Assembly: GCF_900129705.1 (NCBI RefSeq)
Contig: NZ_FQWO01000013.1
Span: 59,743-123,742, forward strand
Source of the DNA: Flavobacterium granuli
Lineage (GTDB): Bacteria; Bacteroidota; Bacteroidia; Flavobacteriales; Flavobacteriaceae
DNA length: 64,000 nt
Direction: 5' to 3'
Shown: positions 46,734-56,098 of the stretch, piece after piece
Layout of the letters: the number at the start of each line of letters is the position of its first letter
How positions within the stretch are numbered: position 1 is the first letter of the stretch
Program-made: the position numbers and the translations under genes
Notes under the pieces: generated by a model
Database searches by the model: none
What the model saw: only the letters and a program-made list of their open reading frames with translations
Told to the model about the DNA's origin: nothing

Positions 46734-47567
46734 ATGAAACGAATTCTATTTCCAACCGATTTTTCTGAAGTAGCAACTAATGCATTTGTTCATGCTTTGG
46801 AATTTGCAAAAATTGTTCAGGGCGAAATTATTCTGTTGCATACATTCGATTTGCCGATATTCGATAATCAGTTTTTTCCCGAAAATTATATGGTTATCTA
46901 TGAATCAGTAGAACTGTCTCAATTTGATATGTTTAAAGACGAGATACCCAAACTTCGCGCTATAGCCGAGGAGCGCAATCTCGATAAAATAAAAATGAGT
47001 CATCGTCTTATGGATGGTGATTTGGTTTTTAATATTAACAAAGCAATCAAAGACGATAAAATTGATTACGTGGTTATGGGAACTGCCGGCGCTTCAGGTT
47101 GGTCAGAATTCTTTTCGGGAACCAATACGGGAGCGGTTTTAATGGATGTCAAGGTGCCATTGTTATGCGTTCCTCTCGATGCACAGTTTAAAAAAATCCA
47201 TACCATAGGCTTTACAACCCGTTTTAGACCAAAAGATAAAAAAGCACTGAAGAAAGTATTGGAAATAGCCAAAATGGCTCATGCTGATTTAAAATGCCTT
47301 TATGTGAAAACCGAAAAATCTGATGTTGATAAGGAAACGATTAAAAAATGGGAAGAAGAATTTGCTGATGAACCAATCGAATTTTTTGTGATTGCCAGTG
47401 ATGAAGTCAAAGAAACCATATTGGATTTTATCTTGTATAAAGAAATTGATATGCTGACCATGCTCACTTATAAAAGAAGCTTTTTTGAAGGATTATTCCA
47501 TCCCAGTTTGACTAAGAAATTTGCCAACAGTTTTGACGTACCTATTCTGTCGATTCATATAGAGTAG
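46734..47567 (+). CDS. Universal stress protein, tandem UspA domains
   Basis: A 277-residue cytoplasmic protein with two Usp folds: MKRILFPTDFSEVATNAFVH opens the first and IHTIGFTTRFRPKDKKAL the second. The first domain carries a GxxGxxG-like nucleotide motif, VVMGTAGASGWSEFFSGTNT, suggesting ATP binding; the second lacks it. A TAAATTTG -7 element lies at 46697-46704. Confidence 0.88.
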   Translation: MKRILFPTDFSEVATNAFVHALEFAKIVQGEIILLHTFDLPIFDNQFFPENYMVIYESVELSQFDMFKDEIPKLRAIAEERNLDKIKMSHRLMDGDLVFNINKAIKDDKIDYVVMGTAGASGWSEFFSGTNTGAVLMDVKVPLLCVPLDAQFKKIHTIGFTTRFRPKDKKALKKVLEIAKMAHADLKCLYVKTEKSDVDKETIKKWEEEFADEPIEFFVIASDEVKETILDFILYKEIDMLTMLTYKRSFFEGLFHPSLTKKFANSFDVPILSIHIE

Positions 47568-47608
47568 TTTTATAAGAAAATGACAAATGCACAATTAATA
47601 ATAAATTT

Positions 47609-47758
47609 TAACCATTAAGAAATTAAGCTTATTAAGTTCTGTTTCATACTATTGCTATGGTGGAGAGGAATAGTACGAAATGCTTCTTTGGTGTATTTTA
47701 ATGAACTTTTTACTTAGTTTTCATTGCAGTTTAATTTTCTTAATGTCTTAATGGTTTA
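47609..47758. repeat. 150-bp inverted-repeat element
   Basis: Ends TAACCATTAAGAAATTAAG and CTTAATGTCTTAATGGTTTA are complementary over 17 of 18 core bases, with about 110 bp between them. It occupies most of the 325-bp gap between usp and the MutS-like gene and has no coding capacity. It looks like a non-autonomous repeat. Confidence 0.5.
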
Positions 47759-47865
47759 AAAGTTTCAAAAGATGTATTTTGACGTATCCCCGTTGCTATA
47801 TTCTAATTTCAAATCAAATAAGCTTTTTCGGGGATTTTTTGAATGTTTATTTACCCCTGTAATCC

Positions 47866-47873
47866 TATATTTG
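47866..47873 (+). promoter_or_regulatory. -7 element for the MutS-like gene
   Basis: TATATTTG, 19 bp before the ATG. A TTG sits 24 bp further up (47839), slightly beyond the usual spacing. Confidence 0.5.
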
Positions 47874-47892
47874 TATTTCATTTAATTGGAAT

Positions 47893-49665
47893 ATGGAAAT
47901 ATATAAAGCAAAAAGCAGAGACTTTTCTGAAGAATTAAGTAAAATCACCAAAAAACACAATACCGTCAGCGTTCTTAGATTGGTCTGTATTGTTTTTTTT
48001 ATCGGTTCAATCTACTATTATTTCCAGAAGGAGGAAATGATTTTCATTGCTTTGGCAGTAGCTTTTATTGCGGTTTTCATTTTTTTGATGCGTATTCATT
48101 CGGACTTGCTTTTTAAAAGAAAATTAAATACGGCACTTTTAGAAGTAAATAAAAACGAAATTTCCTATTTAGAAAGAAAATCAATCCCTTTTGAAAACGG
48201 ACAGGAATTCAATGATTTTCATCATCCTTATGCCTATGACTTAGATGTATTTGGTGAAAATTCCCTGTTTCAAAATCTGAATAGAACAGCCACCTATATT
48301 GGAAAAAAGACATTGGCAAGCCAAGTGTTAAACCTTTTGCCTAATAAGGAAATTTTAGACAATCAACAGGCGGTAAAAGAGCTGACTCAAAAAATAAATT
48401 GGCGACAACATTTCTTGGCTTTGGCCAAAATCAGTCAGGATAATCAATCCAGTTACGAGACTTTATTAAAATGGAGTGTTTTTAACAGCAAGCCTTTGTC
48501 AAAAATGACGTTGTTTATTTCTTATGTTTCACCAGTTGTTTTTACAGGGTTTGTTTTGGCTTATTTCTGGACCTCTAATGCTGTTTTCCTGTCTCTGATG
48601 GCTTATTTGTTTGTCTTTAATTTAGCTTTTCTAGGAAGATTTTTAAAGCGTATTCAAATCGAAATAGCCAATTCATCCAATATTGATCAAATAATCAATC
48701 AGTACGGTTTACTGATGCAACAAATAGAAGAGGAGTCATTTGAATCCGAAAAGCTAATGGCATTGCAGGCAAAACTCAAATACAAGAAAGAGAATGCCAG
48801 TATCCATTTGAAGCAATTAGCTTCTTTATTTTCTAAAATGGATAGCATAGCCAATCTGTTTACAGCATCCTTATTCAACGGAACTTTTCTTTTTAATATT
48901 CACGTTTTAAAGAATTTGATTCAGTGGAAGGCAGATCATGCGCAAGCCTTGGAGGAATGGCTGGACGTCATTGGAGAATTTGAAATGCTGAACAGCCTGG
49001 CTAACTTTTCGTATAACAATCCGGACTTTGTCTATCCGGATTTAAACTCCGATTATAAAATTGATTTCTCTAATTTGAGCCATCCGTTGCTGAATTCGAA
49101 AAATAGGGTAGGGAATGAGGTCTCTTTTTATCCGCAATCCTATATGATTTTGACGGGGTCCAATATGTCCGGGAAAAGTACTTTTCTGCGCAGTTTAGGG
49201 ATAAATATGGTTTTGTCAGGCATGGGCTCGGTAGTTTGTGCCAGCCAAGCCAATGTGCATCCGTTGCCGGTTTTAGTTTCCATGCGATTATCAGATTCCT
49301 TATCGGATAGTGAATCCTATTTTTTTGCCGAAATAAAGCGTTTGAAACAAATTATGGATGAACTGGAAGGAAGACCTGCTTTTGTCTTATTAGATGAGAT
49401 TTTAAGAGGAACAAATTCAGATGATAAACGCAATGGGACCATTGAAGTTGTTAAAAAAGTCATTGGTAAAAAGGCGATTGGCGCCATTGCAACCCATGAT
49501 ATTGAGGTTTGCTTGACCACAAATGAATTTCCGGATCAGCTAATCAACAAATGTTTCGAAGTCGAAATTCAAAATGAAGAACTGTATTTTGATTACAAAC
49601 TTCGCGACGGGATTTGCAAAAACAAAAGCGCTACCTTCTTGATGAAAAAAATGGGAGTGATTTAA
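47893..49665 (+). CDS. Membrane-anchored MutS-family ATPase
   Basis: A 590-residue protein. The C-terminal 190 residues are a MutS ATPase domain: Walker A LTGSNMSGKSTFLRS (about 420), FVLLDEILRGTNSDDKRNG (Walker B and D loop, about 497-515), and the H-loop IGAIATHDIEV. The mismatch-recognition domain I and the Smr domain are absent. Two hydrophobic pairs (about residues 25-70 and 205-250) predict four transmembrane helices, unusual for a DNA-repair fold. Function is unknown. Confidence 0.82.
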   Translation: MEIYKAKSRDFSEELSKITKKHNTVSVLRLVCIVFFIGSIYYYFQKEEMIFIALAVAFIAVFIFLMRIHSDLLFKRKLNTALLEVNKNEISYLERKSIPFENGQEFNDFHHPYAYDLDVFGENSLFQNLNRTATYIGKKTLASQVLNLLPNKEILDNQQAVKELTQKINWRQHFLALAKISQDNQSSYETLLKWSVFNSKPLSKMTLFISYVSPVVFTGFVLAYFWTSNAVFLSLMAYLFVFNLAFLGRFLKRIQIEIANSSNIDQIINQYGLLMQQIEEESFESEKLMALQAKLKYKKENASIHLKQLASLFSKMDSIANLFTASLFNGTFLFNIHVLKNLIQWKADHAQALEEWLDVIGEFEMLNSLANFSYNNPDFVYPDLNSDYKIDFSNLSHPLLNSKNRVGNEVSFYPQSYMILTGSNMSGKSTFLRSLGINMVLSGMGSVVCASQANVHPLPVLVSMRLSDSLSDSESYFFAEIKRLKQIMDELEGRPAFVLLDEILRGTNSDDKRNGTIEVVKKVIGKKAIGAIATHDIEVCLTTNEFPDQLINKCFEVEIQNEELYFDYKLRDGICKNKSATFLMKKMGVI

Positions 49666-49714
49666 GGAAGAAGTCCCTGCTAATCAGTAATCAGTTTTCG
49701 ATTACTTTCGAACA

Positions 49715-49756
49715 AAAAAAAACCGCATATCCTCTTCAGGAAATAGCGGTTTTTTT
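49715..49756. terminator. Terminator between mutS-like gene and dnaN
   Basis: Stem AAAAACCGC / GCGGTTTTT with T-run on the plus strand and an A/T-run on the other, serving the convergent genes. Confidence 0.75.
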
Positions 49757-49857
49757 CAATATAAAAAATGGTTTGGTTAATAGCGTATTTTGAAATACAA
49801 TGATAAGTATAATATGTTAATTAACAAATAAAACTTAATAAAAATATTAACTTTTTG

Positions 49858-50976
49858 TTAACTATTCAACATTACTGGCATTACCAGCATGGTAACGGTT
49901 TCACCTTCTTCTAGTCCATCTACAGGAGTTAGGATTCCGGCTCTGTTAGGTAATGACATTTCTAGCATAATCATATCCGACTGTAAATTAGTCAACATCT
50001 CAGTAAGAAAACGAGAGTTGTAACCTATTTGCATATCGTCGCCTTGGTAATCACAAGTCAATCTTTCTTCGGCCTTGTTTGAATAATCAATATCTTCGGC
50101 AGAAACATTCAACTCAGCACCGGCAATTTTCAAACGGATTTGGTGGGTCGTTTTGTTGGAGAAAATAGCCACACGACGCACAGAACTCAAAAATTGAGAA
50201 CGGTCAATCATTAATTTATTTGGATTCTCTTTTGGAATAACCGCTTCGTAGTTAGGATATTTTCCATCGATCAAACGACACATTAAAATGTAATTATCAA
50301 AAGAGAAAGTAGCATTCGAATCATTATATTCAATCTTTACTTCAGCATCCGAAGTAGAAAGGATATTTTTTAAAATAGTCAATGGTTTCTTTGGCATGAT
50401 AAAATCAGCAACCTGAGAAGCCTTTACATCTGTACGGGCATATTTTACTAATTTGTGTGCATCTGTTGCCACAAAGGTTAGACCTTCAGGTGAAAATTGG
50501 AAAAATACGCCTGACATTACAGGACGTAAATCATCATTACCGGCAGCAAAAATAGTTTTGCTAATCGCAGTCGCCAATACATCGGCAGGAACTAAGGTTA
50601 CAGACGGTTCTTCTAAATTCACCGCTTTTGGGAATTCTTCTCCTGGAGCGTAAGCTAGCGCATATTTACCAGAATTTGAACTGATTTCAATTGTATTGTT
50701 TTCTTCAACAGTAAAAGTTAAGGGCTGTTCAGGGAAAGTCTTAAGGATTTCCAAAAGTAATTTTGCCGGTACCGCAACACTTCCTTTACTGGTAGAGTCA
50801 ATGGATAAGGTGGCAGACATAGTAGTCTCTAAATCTGATGCCGATACCGTCAATTCATTGTGGTCCAATTCAAATAGAAAGTTGTCCAAAATAGGCAAAG
50901 TATTGCTACTGTTGATAACGCTACCTAAAACTTGTAATTGTTTTAATAAGTATGAACTCGATACTATAAATTTCAT
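49858..50976 (-). CDS. dnaN: DNA polymerase III beta subunit (sliding clamp)
   Basis: A 372-residue clamp with three consecutive clamp domains (MKFIVSSSYLLKQLQVLGSV, ISKTIFAAGNDDLRPVMSGV, FLSSVRRVAIFSNKTTHQIR) and the typical C-terminus TMLVMPVML. It encircles DNA as a dimer and tethers polymerase III. Its neighbour gldG upstream is the usual flavobacterial arrangement. Confidence 0.97.
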   Translation of the reverse strand: MKFIVSSSYLLKQLQVLGSVINSSNTLPILDNFLFELDHNELTVSASDLETTMSATLSIDSTSKGSVAVPAKLLLEILKTFPEQPLTFTVEENNTIEISSNSGKYALAYAPGEEFPKAVNLEEPSVTLVPADVLATAISKTIFAAGNDDLRPVMSGVFFQFSPEGLTFVATDAHKLVKYARTDVKASQVADFIMPKKPLTILKNILSTSDAEVKIEYNDSNATFSFDNYILMCRLIDGKYPNYEAVIPKENPNKLMIDRSQFLSSVRRVAIFSNKTTHQIRLKIAGAELNVSAEDIDYSNKAEERLTCDYQGDDMQIGYNSRFLTEMLTNLQSDMIMLEMSLPNRAGILTPVDGLEEGETVTMLVMPVMLNS

Positions 50977-51035
50977 CTGTTTTATTTTATTTTTTTGTGG
51001 TATCTATTTTAGTTTGTAAAATAAAATACATTTTA

Positions 51036-51043
51036 CAAATATA
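51036..51043 (-). promoter_or_regulatory. -7 element of dnaN
   Basis: TATATTTG on the minus strand about 60 bp before the ATG; no TTG at the expected spacing. Confidence 0.45.
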
Positions 51044-51082
51044 TCGTAAACTATTCTAGTAAAGAAACTTTTTTATTAACAT

Positions 51083-52768
51083 CTAGCGGCTGTATTTTCG
51101 CCTTCTTAAAAATGTAAATACAGTTCCAAAAAGTATTAAAATTAGGATTGGTAGCCCGATAGTTAGGAGTTGAGTTCGAGTATAGTTTTGATAAACTTTT
51201 TCTTTATCCAATAAAGGCAAATCAAGATCCTTAGATCGAATGTTAATAAGTCCGCAGTCATCCAATAAATAATTGACACAATTCAAAAGAAAATCTTTAT
51301 TGTCGTATAAATTCCCAGATCTTTGATCGTATCCCAATTCTACGGGTTGAAAGTTTTTATCGAGTTGGTTTTTTATCAAATCTCCATCCGAGATTACAAT
51401 CATTTTGTTCTCCATTCCTTTAGCATTGAAGTTTTTTTGTTCAAAAGGCAAAACCCTGTTTTCAAACATAGAATGAAAAGAACCTTCCAATAAAACAGCA
51501 AGCGGAATGTTTCCTGTCTTGATATAATGGTTTGGACTGGTTTCTTCGGCAACAATATTCAAATTGACTTCTGAAGGTGTTCCTATTTTTTTAGAATATT
51601 GGGATGATTTTAAAAGTACCGTTTTCTTGATTCCGTTTTTCAAAGTGTCAATAGGATTGGCAAAATCAAATTTAATACCGCCTAAATTCTTTACAATAGG
51701 ATGAGTACTTTCTGGATAGACCAAAGGGGCAAATTTCCAATTGAAATCTTGGTATTGGGTAGCGCTACCTTGTTCGCCAGAAGCCAGTTTTATAGGGCTT
51801 CCTTGCTCGTCTTTGACAATGTCAGGATTGATTCTTATTCCATATTTAAAGAACATGTCGTTCAAATTCAAATCTCTAGGAAAAGCTAAGGTGGCACCGG
51901 AATTGTTGTAAAGACTATCCATTTCTACCGCAACCTGGTCAATAAGCCAAAGGGTTTTTCCACCATTGAGGATGAACTGGTCCAATACTTGTTTTTCCGT
52001 ATCGGTGAAGCTTTCTGTAGGCTTGGCAATGATAGCCAAATCATATTTATCCAATGCTTCTAAAGTCGCTGTTGGGCTTTTAGCAACAGAATCTAAGGTA
52101 AACGGACCGATATGATAACTTTCTCTAATTTGCAGAAGAAATTTGGCCATCCTAATATCCTGTAGTTCTCCGTTTCCTTTGACTACGGCAATCTTTTTTT
52201 GTTTGTCTTTGGTAATCTTATTTAAAGCATCGGCAATAGAATATTCAAGATGCTGAACAGATCCTATAACTTTGTCAGTTGTTGAAGCGCCCATTCGGTT
52301 TTTCAACAAAGGAATATTGACTTCCTTATTATTATAAACGGCAGTTGCCCAAGGAAAAACCATGGCTTGAGATTGCTTTCCTTTATCGTCAACAGTGATG
52401 TTTATAGGTGTTAGCCCTTTTAAATAAAGCGTTTTAACATTATTCATGCTGTCTTCTTCATTTTCCAGGGGATTGACAAATTCAAATACAATATTCGAAT
52501 TATAGGCCTGAAATTCTTCTAACAGCTGTTTGGTTTCCTGCTGTAATCTTTTGAATTCAGCCGGTAAATCACCTTGCATATATATTTTTATCGAAAGAGG
52601 CTCTTTGACCTGTTTAACAATATTTAAAGAAGTAAGTGAAAGAGTATAGCGTTTGTCTTTGGTTAAATCAAATCGATGAAAAAATTGGGATCCAATACCA
52701 TTGAGAACCAACAAGAATAGGATGATAAACAATACGTTTTTCAGGTTGTTTTTTTTATGAAATACCAT
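51083..52768 (-). CDS. gldG: Gliding motility protein GldG (ABC transporter component)
   Basis: A 561-residue protein with an N-terminal membrane helix (VLFIILFLLVLNGIGSQFF), a large periplasmic ABC-type transport auxiliary domain (FDLTKDKRYTLSLTSLNIVK, IYMQGDLPAEFKRL) and a C-terminal anchor helix (LLTIGLPILILILFGTVFTF). GldA, GldF and GldG form an ABC system required for gliding in F. johnsoniae. It overlaps gldF by one base, so they form an operon. Confidence 0.9.
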   Translation of the reverse strand: MVFHKKNNLKNVLFIILFLLVLNGIGSQFFHRFDLTKDKRYTLSLTSLNIVKQVKEPLSIKIYMQGDLPAEFKRLQQETKQLLEEFQAYNSNIVFEFVNPLENEEDSMNNVKTLYLKGLTPINITVDDKGKQSQAMVFPWATAVYNNKEVNIPLLKNRMGASTTDKVIGSVQHLEYSIADALNKITKDKQKKIAVVKGNGELQDIRMAKFLLQIRESYHIGPFTLDSVAKSPTATLEALDKYDLAIIAKPTESFTDTEKQVLDQFILNGGKTLWLIDQVAVEMDSLYNNSGATLAFPRDLNLNDMFFKYGIRINPDIVKDEQGSPIKLASGEQGSATQYQDFNWKFAPLVYPESTHPIVKNLGGIKFDFANPIDTLKNGIKKTVLLKSSQYSKKIGTPSEVNLNIVAEETSPNHYIKTGNIPLAVLLEGSFHSMFENRVLPFEQKNFNAKGMENKMIVISDGDLIKNQLDKNFQPVELGYDQRSGNLYDNKDFLLNCVNYLLDDCGLINIRSKDLDLPLLDKEKVYQNYTRTQLLTIGLPILILILFGTVFTFLRRRKYSR

Positions 52769-53493
52769 TACAATTTAAAAGATTTAAGTTTATAAACAGT
52801 AAACGAAAGAAACAACGTCGTTATACTTACAAAATAAAGAACATCTCTGGTATCAATAACGCCACGGCTCATGCTCTTAAAATGATCCTGCATGCCTACC
52901 GCCGAAATTAAGCTCGAAAACGTAGGTAATAAAGAGGCGAGACCTTCAAAGCCAAAATAGAAAAAGAAACATAAAAAAACAGCAACAATAAAGGCCACAA
53001 TTTGATTCTCAGAAAGAGTAGAGGTAAATATTCCAATGGATGTATAGGCAGAAATTAAGAATAATAATCCAAAATAGGACCCGATAGTACTACCCATATC
53101 GATATTGCCTTCTGGCATCCCCAGATTAGAAATGACAATAACATAGATAAATGTTGGAATAATAGCCAATACAATTAATAAGAAGGCGCCAAGAAATTTC
53201 CCGTTTACAATTTGCCAAATACTCAATGGTTTAGTAAGTAATAACTCAAGTGTTCCTTGTTTTTTCTCATCCGAAAAACTGCGCATGGTTACGGCAGGAA
53301 TCAGAAAAATTAAGATCCAGGGCGATAAGGTGAAAAAAGGACTCATATCAGCAAAACCGGTATTTAGTATATTGTATTCTCCTTCAAATACCCAAAGGAA
53401 TAATCCGTTTAGAATTAGAAATAAGACAATGACCAAATACCCAATAGGCGAACCGAAAAAGGATTTTATTTCTCTTAAAACGATTGATTTCAT
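52768..53493 (-). CDS. gldF: Gliding motility ABC permease GldF
   Basis: A 241-residue ABC-2-type permease with six predicted helices (GYLVIVLFLILNGLFLWVF, PWILIFLIPAVTMRSFSDE, LGAFLLIVLAIIPTFIYVIV, and others). The MRSFSDEKKQGTLELLLTKP block is the typical ABC-2 coupling segment. It is the first gene of gldFG; the ATPase gldA is not in the window. Confidence 0.9.
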   Translation of the reverse strand: MKSIVLREIKSFFGSPIGYLVIVLFLILNGLFLWVFEGEYNILNTGFADMSPFFTLSPWILIFLIPAVTMRSFSDEKKQGTLELLLTKPLSIWQIVNGKFLGAFLLIVLAIIPTFIYVIVISNLGMPEGNIDMGSTIGSYFGLLFLISAYTSIGIFTSTLSENQIVAFIVAVFLCFFFYFGFEGLASLLPTFSSLISAVGMQDHFKSMSRGVIDTRDVLYFVSITTLFLSFTVYKLKSFKL

Positions 53494-53562
53494 TTTTTTT
53501 ATTGTGAATTATAAATTAGGTGTTGTTCGGTTGGCAAGCTGCGACTGAACACTGATTACTGA

Positions 53563-53859
53563 TCACTGCAAACTAGCTAATTTATCCACGCTCCAGGCTT
53601 CCGGTTTAGCATTGAACAATTTTTTGGTAAAAGTCCAAACTTCATTAAATAATTCGGATTTTCTGTAATTTTCCAAATCAGCTTCGGTTTCCCAATAACT
53701 ATAGGTAAAAAAGATGCTTTTATTATTTTTATCCTGATACAGTTCCAGAAAACGATTTCCTGCTGCATTTCGGATTTTCTCTTTAACGGATTCAAAATTT
53801 TCCAGGAACGCGGGAATATTTTCTTCGGAGAAACTCATTTTTACTATTCGTACGAACAT
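53563..53859 (-). CDS. Antibiotic biosynthesis monooxygenase-fold protein
   Basis: A 98-residue single ABM domain (MFVRIVKMSFSEENIPAFLE, SIFFTYSYWETEADLENYRK), a dimeric ferredoxin-like fold found in small monooxygenases and heme-degrading proteins. No substrate can be assigned. It is 70 bp upstream of gldF and 57 bp downstream of the SAM-hydrolase-like gene, all leftward. Confidence 0.82.
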   Translation of the reverse strand: MFVRIVKMSFSEENIPAFLENFESVKEKIRNAAGNRFLELYQDKNNKSIFFTYSYWETEADLENYRKSELFNEVWTFTKKLFNAKPEAWSVDKLASLQ

Positions 53860-53915
53860 GTTAGATTTTATATTTATGATTAACGATTGATGATTTTGAG
53901 ATTTACAGGAATTTT

Positions 53916-54746
53916 CTAATTCTTAAATTGAATAGAAACGATATCTCTATAATTTAATCCCAATAAACTATTTGCCGAACCTACATTTGAGGGATTACTG
54001 CGGAAAACGGCAATTTCCAGAAAACCGGCTTCATTAAAAATGGCTAGTTTTTCACCTTCGTAATTCTTTATCGGATATTTGTCAGAGCTCGCTATCGCTG
54101 AGTAATTGGGTAATATGGTTTTGATATTTTTGGTTTTCATCAGGATTTCATAGGGACGGCCTTTGGCCACTTCTAAGAATTGTTTTTTGGAGATATTGGT
54201 TACCACGTTTCCTAAATGGTCAATATAAATCACATGTCCTTTGAGCATGTTGTTGTCATCTGAAACCACTGCTTTGAGTTCCGTTATTTGTTTGATGGTG
54301 CTGATTTCTTTACCAATGACGTTTAGGGAACCGCCCTTAGCAATGTGACAGGCTACTTTTACAAAAACATCCAAGTCGGTGGCTTCGCTAGGTAAACGGT
54401 CATGGATATTGATGGATACGATTTTTTGAGGGACAATTTTTTGCGAAAGCATGCTTAAAATGCCATTATCGGCGGCAATAAAAAAGGAATCATTCCATTG
54501 CATGGCAATATGCTGATTTTCCTTATTCAATTCCAAGTCCACACCAATGAGATGAACTGTCCCTTTTGGAAAACTGGAATAAGAAGCGCTAATAATGTAA
54601 CTGGCTTCAACAGTGTTGAATGGGTCAATATCGTGCGAAATATCGATAATTTGAGCTTCTGAATATTCAGATAGGATTTTCCCTTTTAACGCACCTACAA
54701 AGTGGTCTTTCAAGCCGTAATCGGTAGTAAGGGTAATTATTGACAT
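53916..54746 (-). CDS. SAM hydroxide adenosyltransferase (DUF62 family)
   Basis: A 276-residue protein of the SAM-dependent chlorinase/fluorinase superfamily. The N-terminal ITLTTDYGLKDHFVGALKG and IDISHDIDPFNTVEASYI, and VIYIDHLGNVVTNIS in the C-terminal domain, are the SAM-binding blocks. Ordinary bacterial members hydrolyse SAM to adenosine and methionine; the halogenase-specific loop is not evident. Confidence 0.87.
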   Translation of the reverse strand: MSIITLTTDYGLKDHFVGALKGKILSEYSEAQIIDISHDIDPFNTVEASYIISASYSSFPKGTVHLIGVDLELNKENQHIAMQWNDSFFIAADNGILSMLSQKIVPQKIVSINIHDRLPSEATDLDVFVKVACHIAKGGSLNVIGKEISTIKQITELKAVVSDDNNMLKGHVIYIDHLGNVVTNISKKQFLEVAKGRPYEILMKTKNIKTILPNYSAIASSDKYPIKNYEGEKLAIFNEAGFLEIAVFRSNPSNVGSANSLLGLNYRDIVSIQFKN

Positions 54747-54805
54747 ACTTTTGTTTATAACTATTGGTGTAAGCTCAAATTAATTTTCATTAAATTTGAG
54801 AAATG

Positions 54806-54837
54806 CAAAGCTAATAATAGTAAATTCAAAAAAGCAA
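54806..54837 (-). promoter_or_regulatory. Promoter of the SAM-hydrolase-like gene (TTG-N21-TAGCTTTG)
   Basis: On the minus strand TTG (54837-54835) and TAGCTTTG (54813-54806) are 21 bp apart, about 60 bp before the ATG. Confidence 0.55.
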
Positions 54838-54941
54838 AAAAGCAAAAACAAATTCTAAACATTAACCAAATAAAACCGAGGTTTAAATCCCAAAATGGAT
54901 TAATTTTATTGATTGAATAATTAAATATAAAACTACAACTT

Positions 54942-55892
54942 TTGAACGAAAGAATAATAGAGCTCATAGACATCGCTCCAAAAGAGTTTTGGGGTGCTCA
55001 AGACACTCATCTTGAAACCATTAAAAAATATTTTCCAAAATTAAAAATAGTTGCCAGAGGATCAACTTTAAAGGCTTTTGGAGAAAAAGAAATTCTGGAC
55101 GAGTTCGAAAAACGTTTCCAACGACTAATGTTGCATTTTTCAAGATACAATAGTATTGATAATAATGTCATAGAACGTGTTATTTTAGGTGACGTGCAGG
55201 ACGACAGAAATATAATCAGTAATGATAAAATTCTGGTTCACGGTGTAGGCGGCAAAATTATCAAAGCCATGACGCCGAACCAGCAATTATTGGTGGATAA
55301 CATCAATAAGAATGATATGGTTTTTGCCGTAGGTCCTGCCGGTACGGGGAAAACGTATACTGGTGTTGCCATGGCGATAAAAGCGCTGAAAGAAAAACAA
55401 GTAAAACGGATTATCCTGACACGTCCTGCTGTTGAAGCGGGAGAGAATCTGGGTTTCCTGCCCGGTGACATGAAAGAAAAACTGGATCCTTATATGCAGC
55501 CGCTTTATGATGCCCTGCGCGATATGTTGCCCAATGAAAAACTGGAGGATTATATCTTAAAGGGAATCATACAAATTGCTCCTTTAGCTTTCATGCGCGG
55601 AAGAACCTTAGACCATGCTTTTGTAATTTTGGACGAAGCGCAAAATACAACGCATTCCCAGATGAAAATGTTCCTGACCCGTATGGGGAAAAACGCCAAA
55701 TTCATGGTGACAGGTGATCCGGGTCAGGTCGATTTGCCTCGAAGAACCATTTCAGGACTCAAAGAAGCCTTGCTAGTCTTGAAAGATATTGACGGAATTG
55801 GGATAATCTATCTCGATGACAAGGACATTGTTCGTCACCGATTAGTCAAAAAAGTGATTGATGCATATAAGCAAATTGAGAATAACGATTAA
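54942..55892 (+). CDS. PhoH-family ATPase
   Basis: A 316-residue cytoplasmic ATPase of the PhoH/YbeZ type: N-terminal KH-like part, Walker A GPAGTGKTYTG (about residue 132), Walker B VILDEAQNTTHSQMKMF and VTGDPGQVDLP. YbeZ homologues act with the YbeY RNase in rRNA processing. The start is a TTG (LNERIIELIDIAPKEF); no ATG precedes the conserved N-terminus. Confidence 0.93.
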   Translation: MNERIIELIDIAPKEFWGAQDTHLETIKKYFPKLKIVARGSTLKAFGEKEILDEFEKRFQRLMLHFSRYNSIDNNVIERVILGDVQDDRNIISNDKILVHGVGGKIIKAMTPNQQLLVDNINKNDMVFAVGPAGTGKTYTGVAMAIKALKEKQVKRIILTRPAVEAGENLGFLPGDMKEKLDPYMQPLYDALRDMLPNEKLEDYILKGIIQIAPLAFMRGRTLDHAFVILDEAQNTTHSQMKMFLTRMGKNAKFMVTGDPGQVDLPRRTISGLKEALLVLKDIDGIGIIYLDDKDIVRHRLVKKVIDAYKQIENND

Positions 55893-55913
55893 AAAACAAT
55901 TAAACAGATATAA

Positions 55914-55970
55914 AACATTCGTTTTTATGGAATCTTTTGATAAAGATTCTGTAAAAGCGAATGTTGTTTT
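55914..55970 (+). terminator. Long hairpin terminator after phoH
   Basis: Nested stems AACATTCG / CGAATGTT and GAATC / GATTC, followed by GTTTTGC; the T-run is short. Confidence 0.6.
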
Positions 55971-56041
55971 GCTGACTTAGTTAATTTATGTTAAATAAAA
56001 AGTAAAGTTTTGCTTATTTTCCTCACATTAAGCTGGTTTTT

Positions 56042-56072
56042 TTGGTTCTCGGAATCCAAAGCGATAAATTTG
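56042..56072 (+). promoter_or_regulatory. Promoter of the HAD gene (TTG-N20-TAAATTTG)
   Basis: TTG 56042-56044 and TAAATTTG 56065-56072 match the consensus and lie inside the extended reading frame, which shows that translation begins further down at 56099. Confidence 0.65.
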
Positions 56073-56098
56073 CAATTCATAAATATTTGATACCCAAT

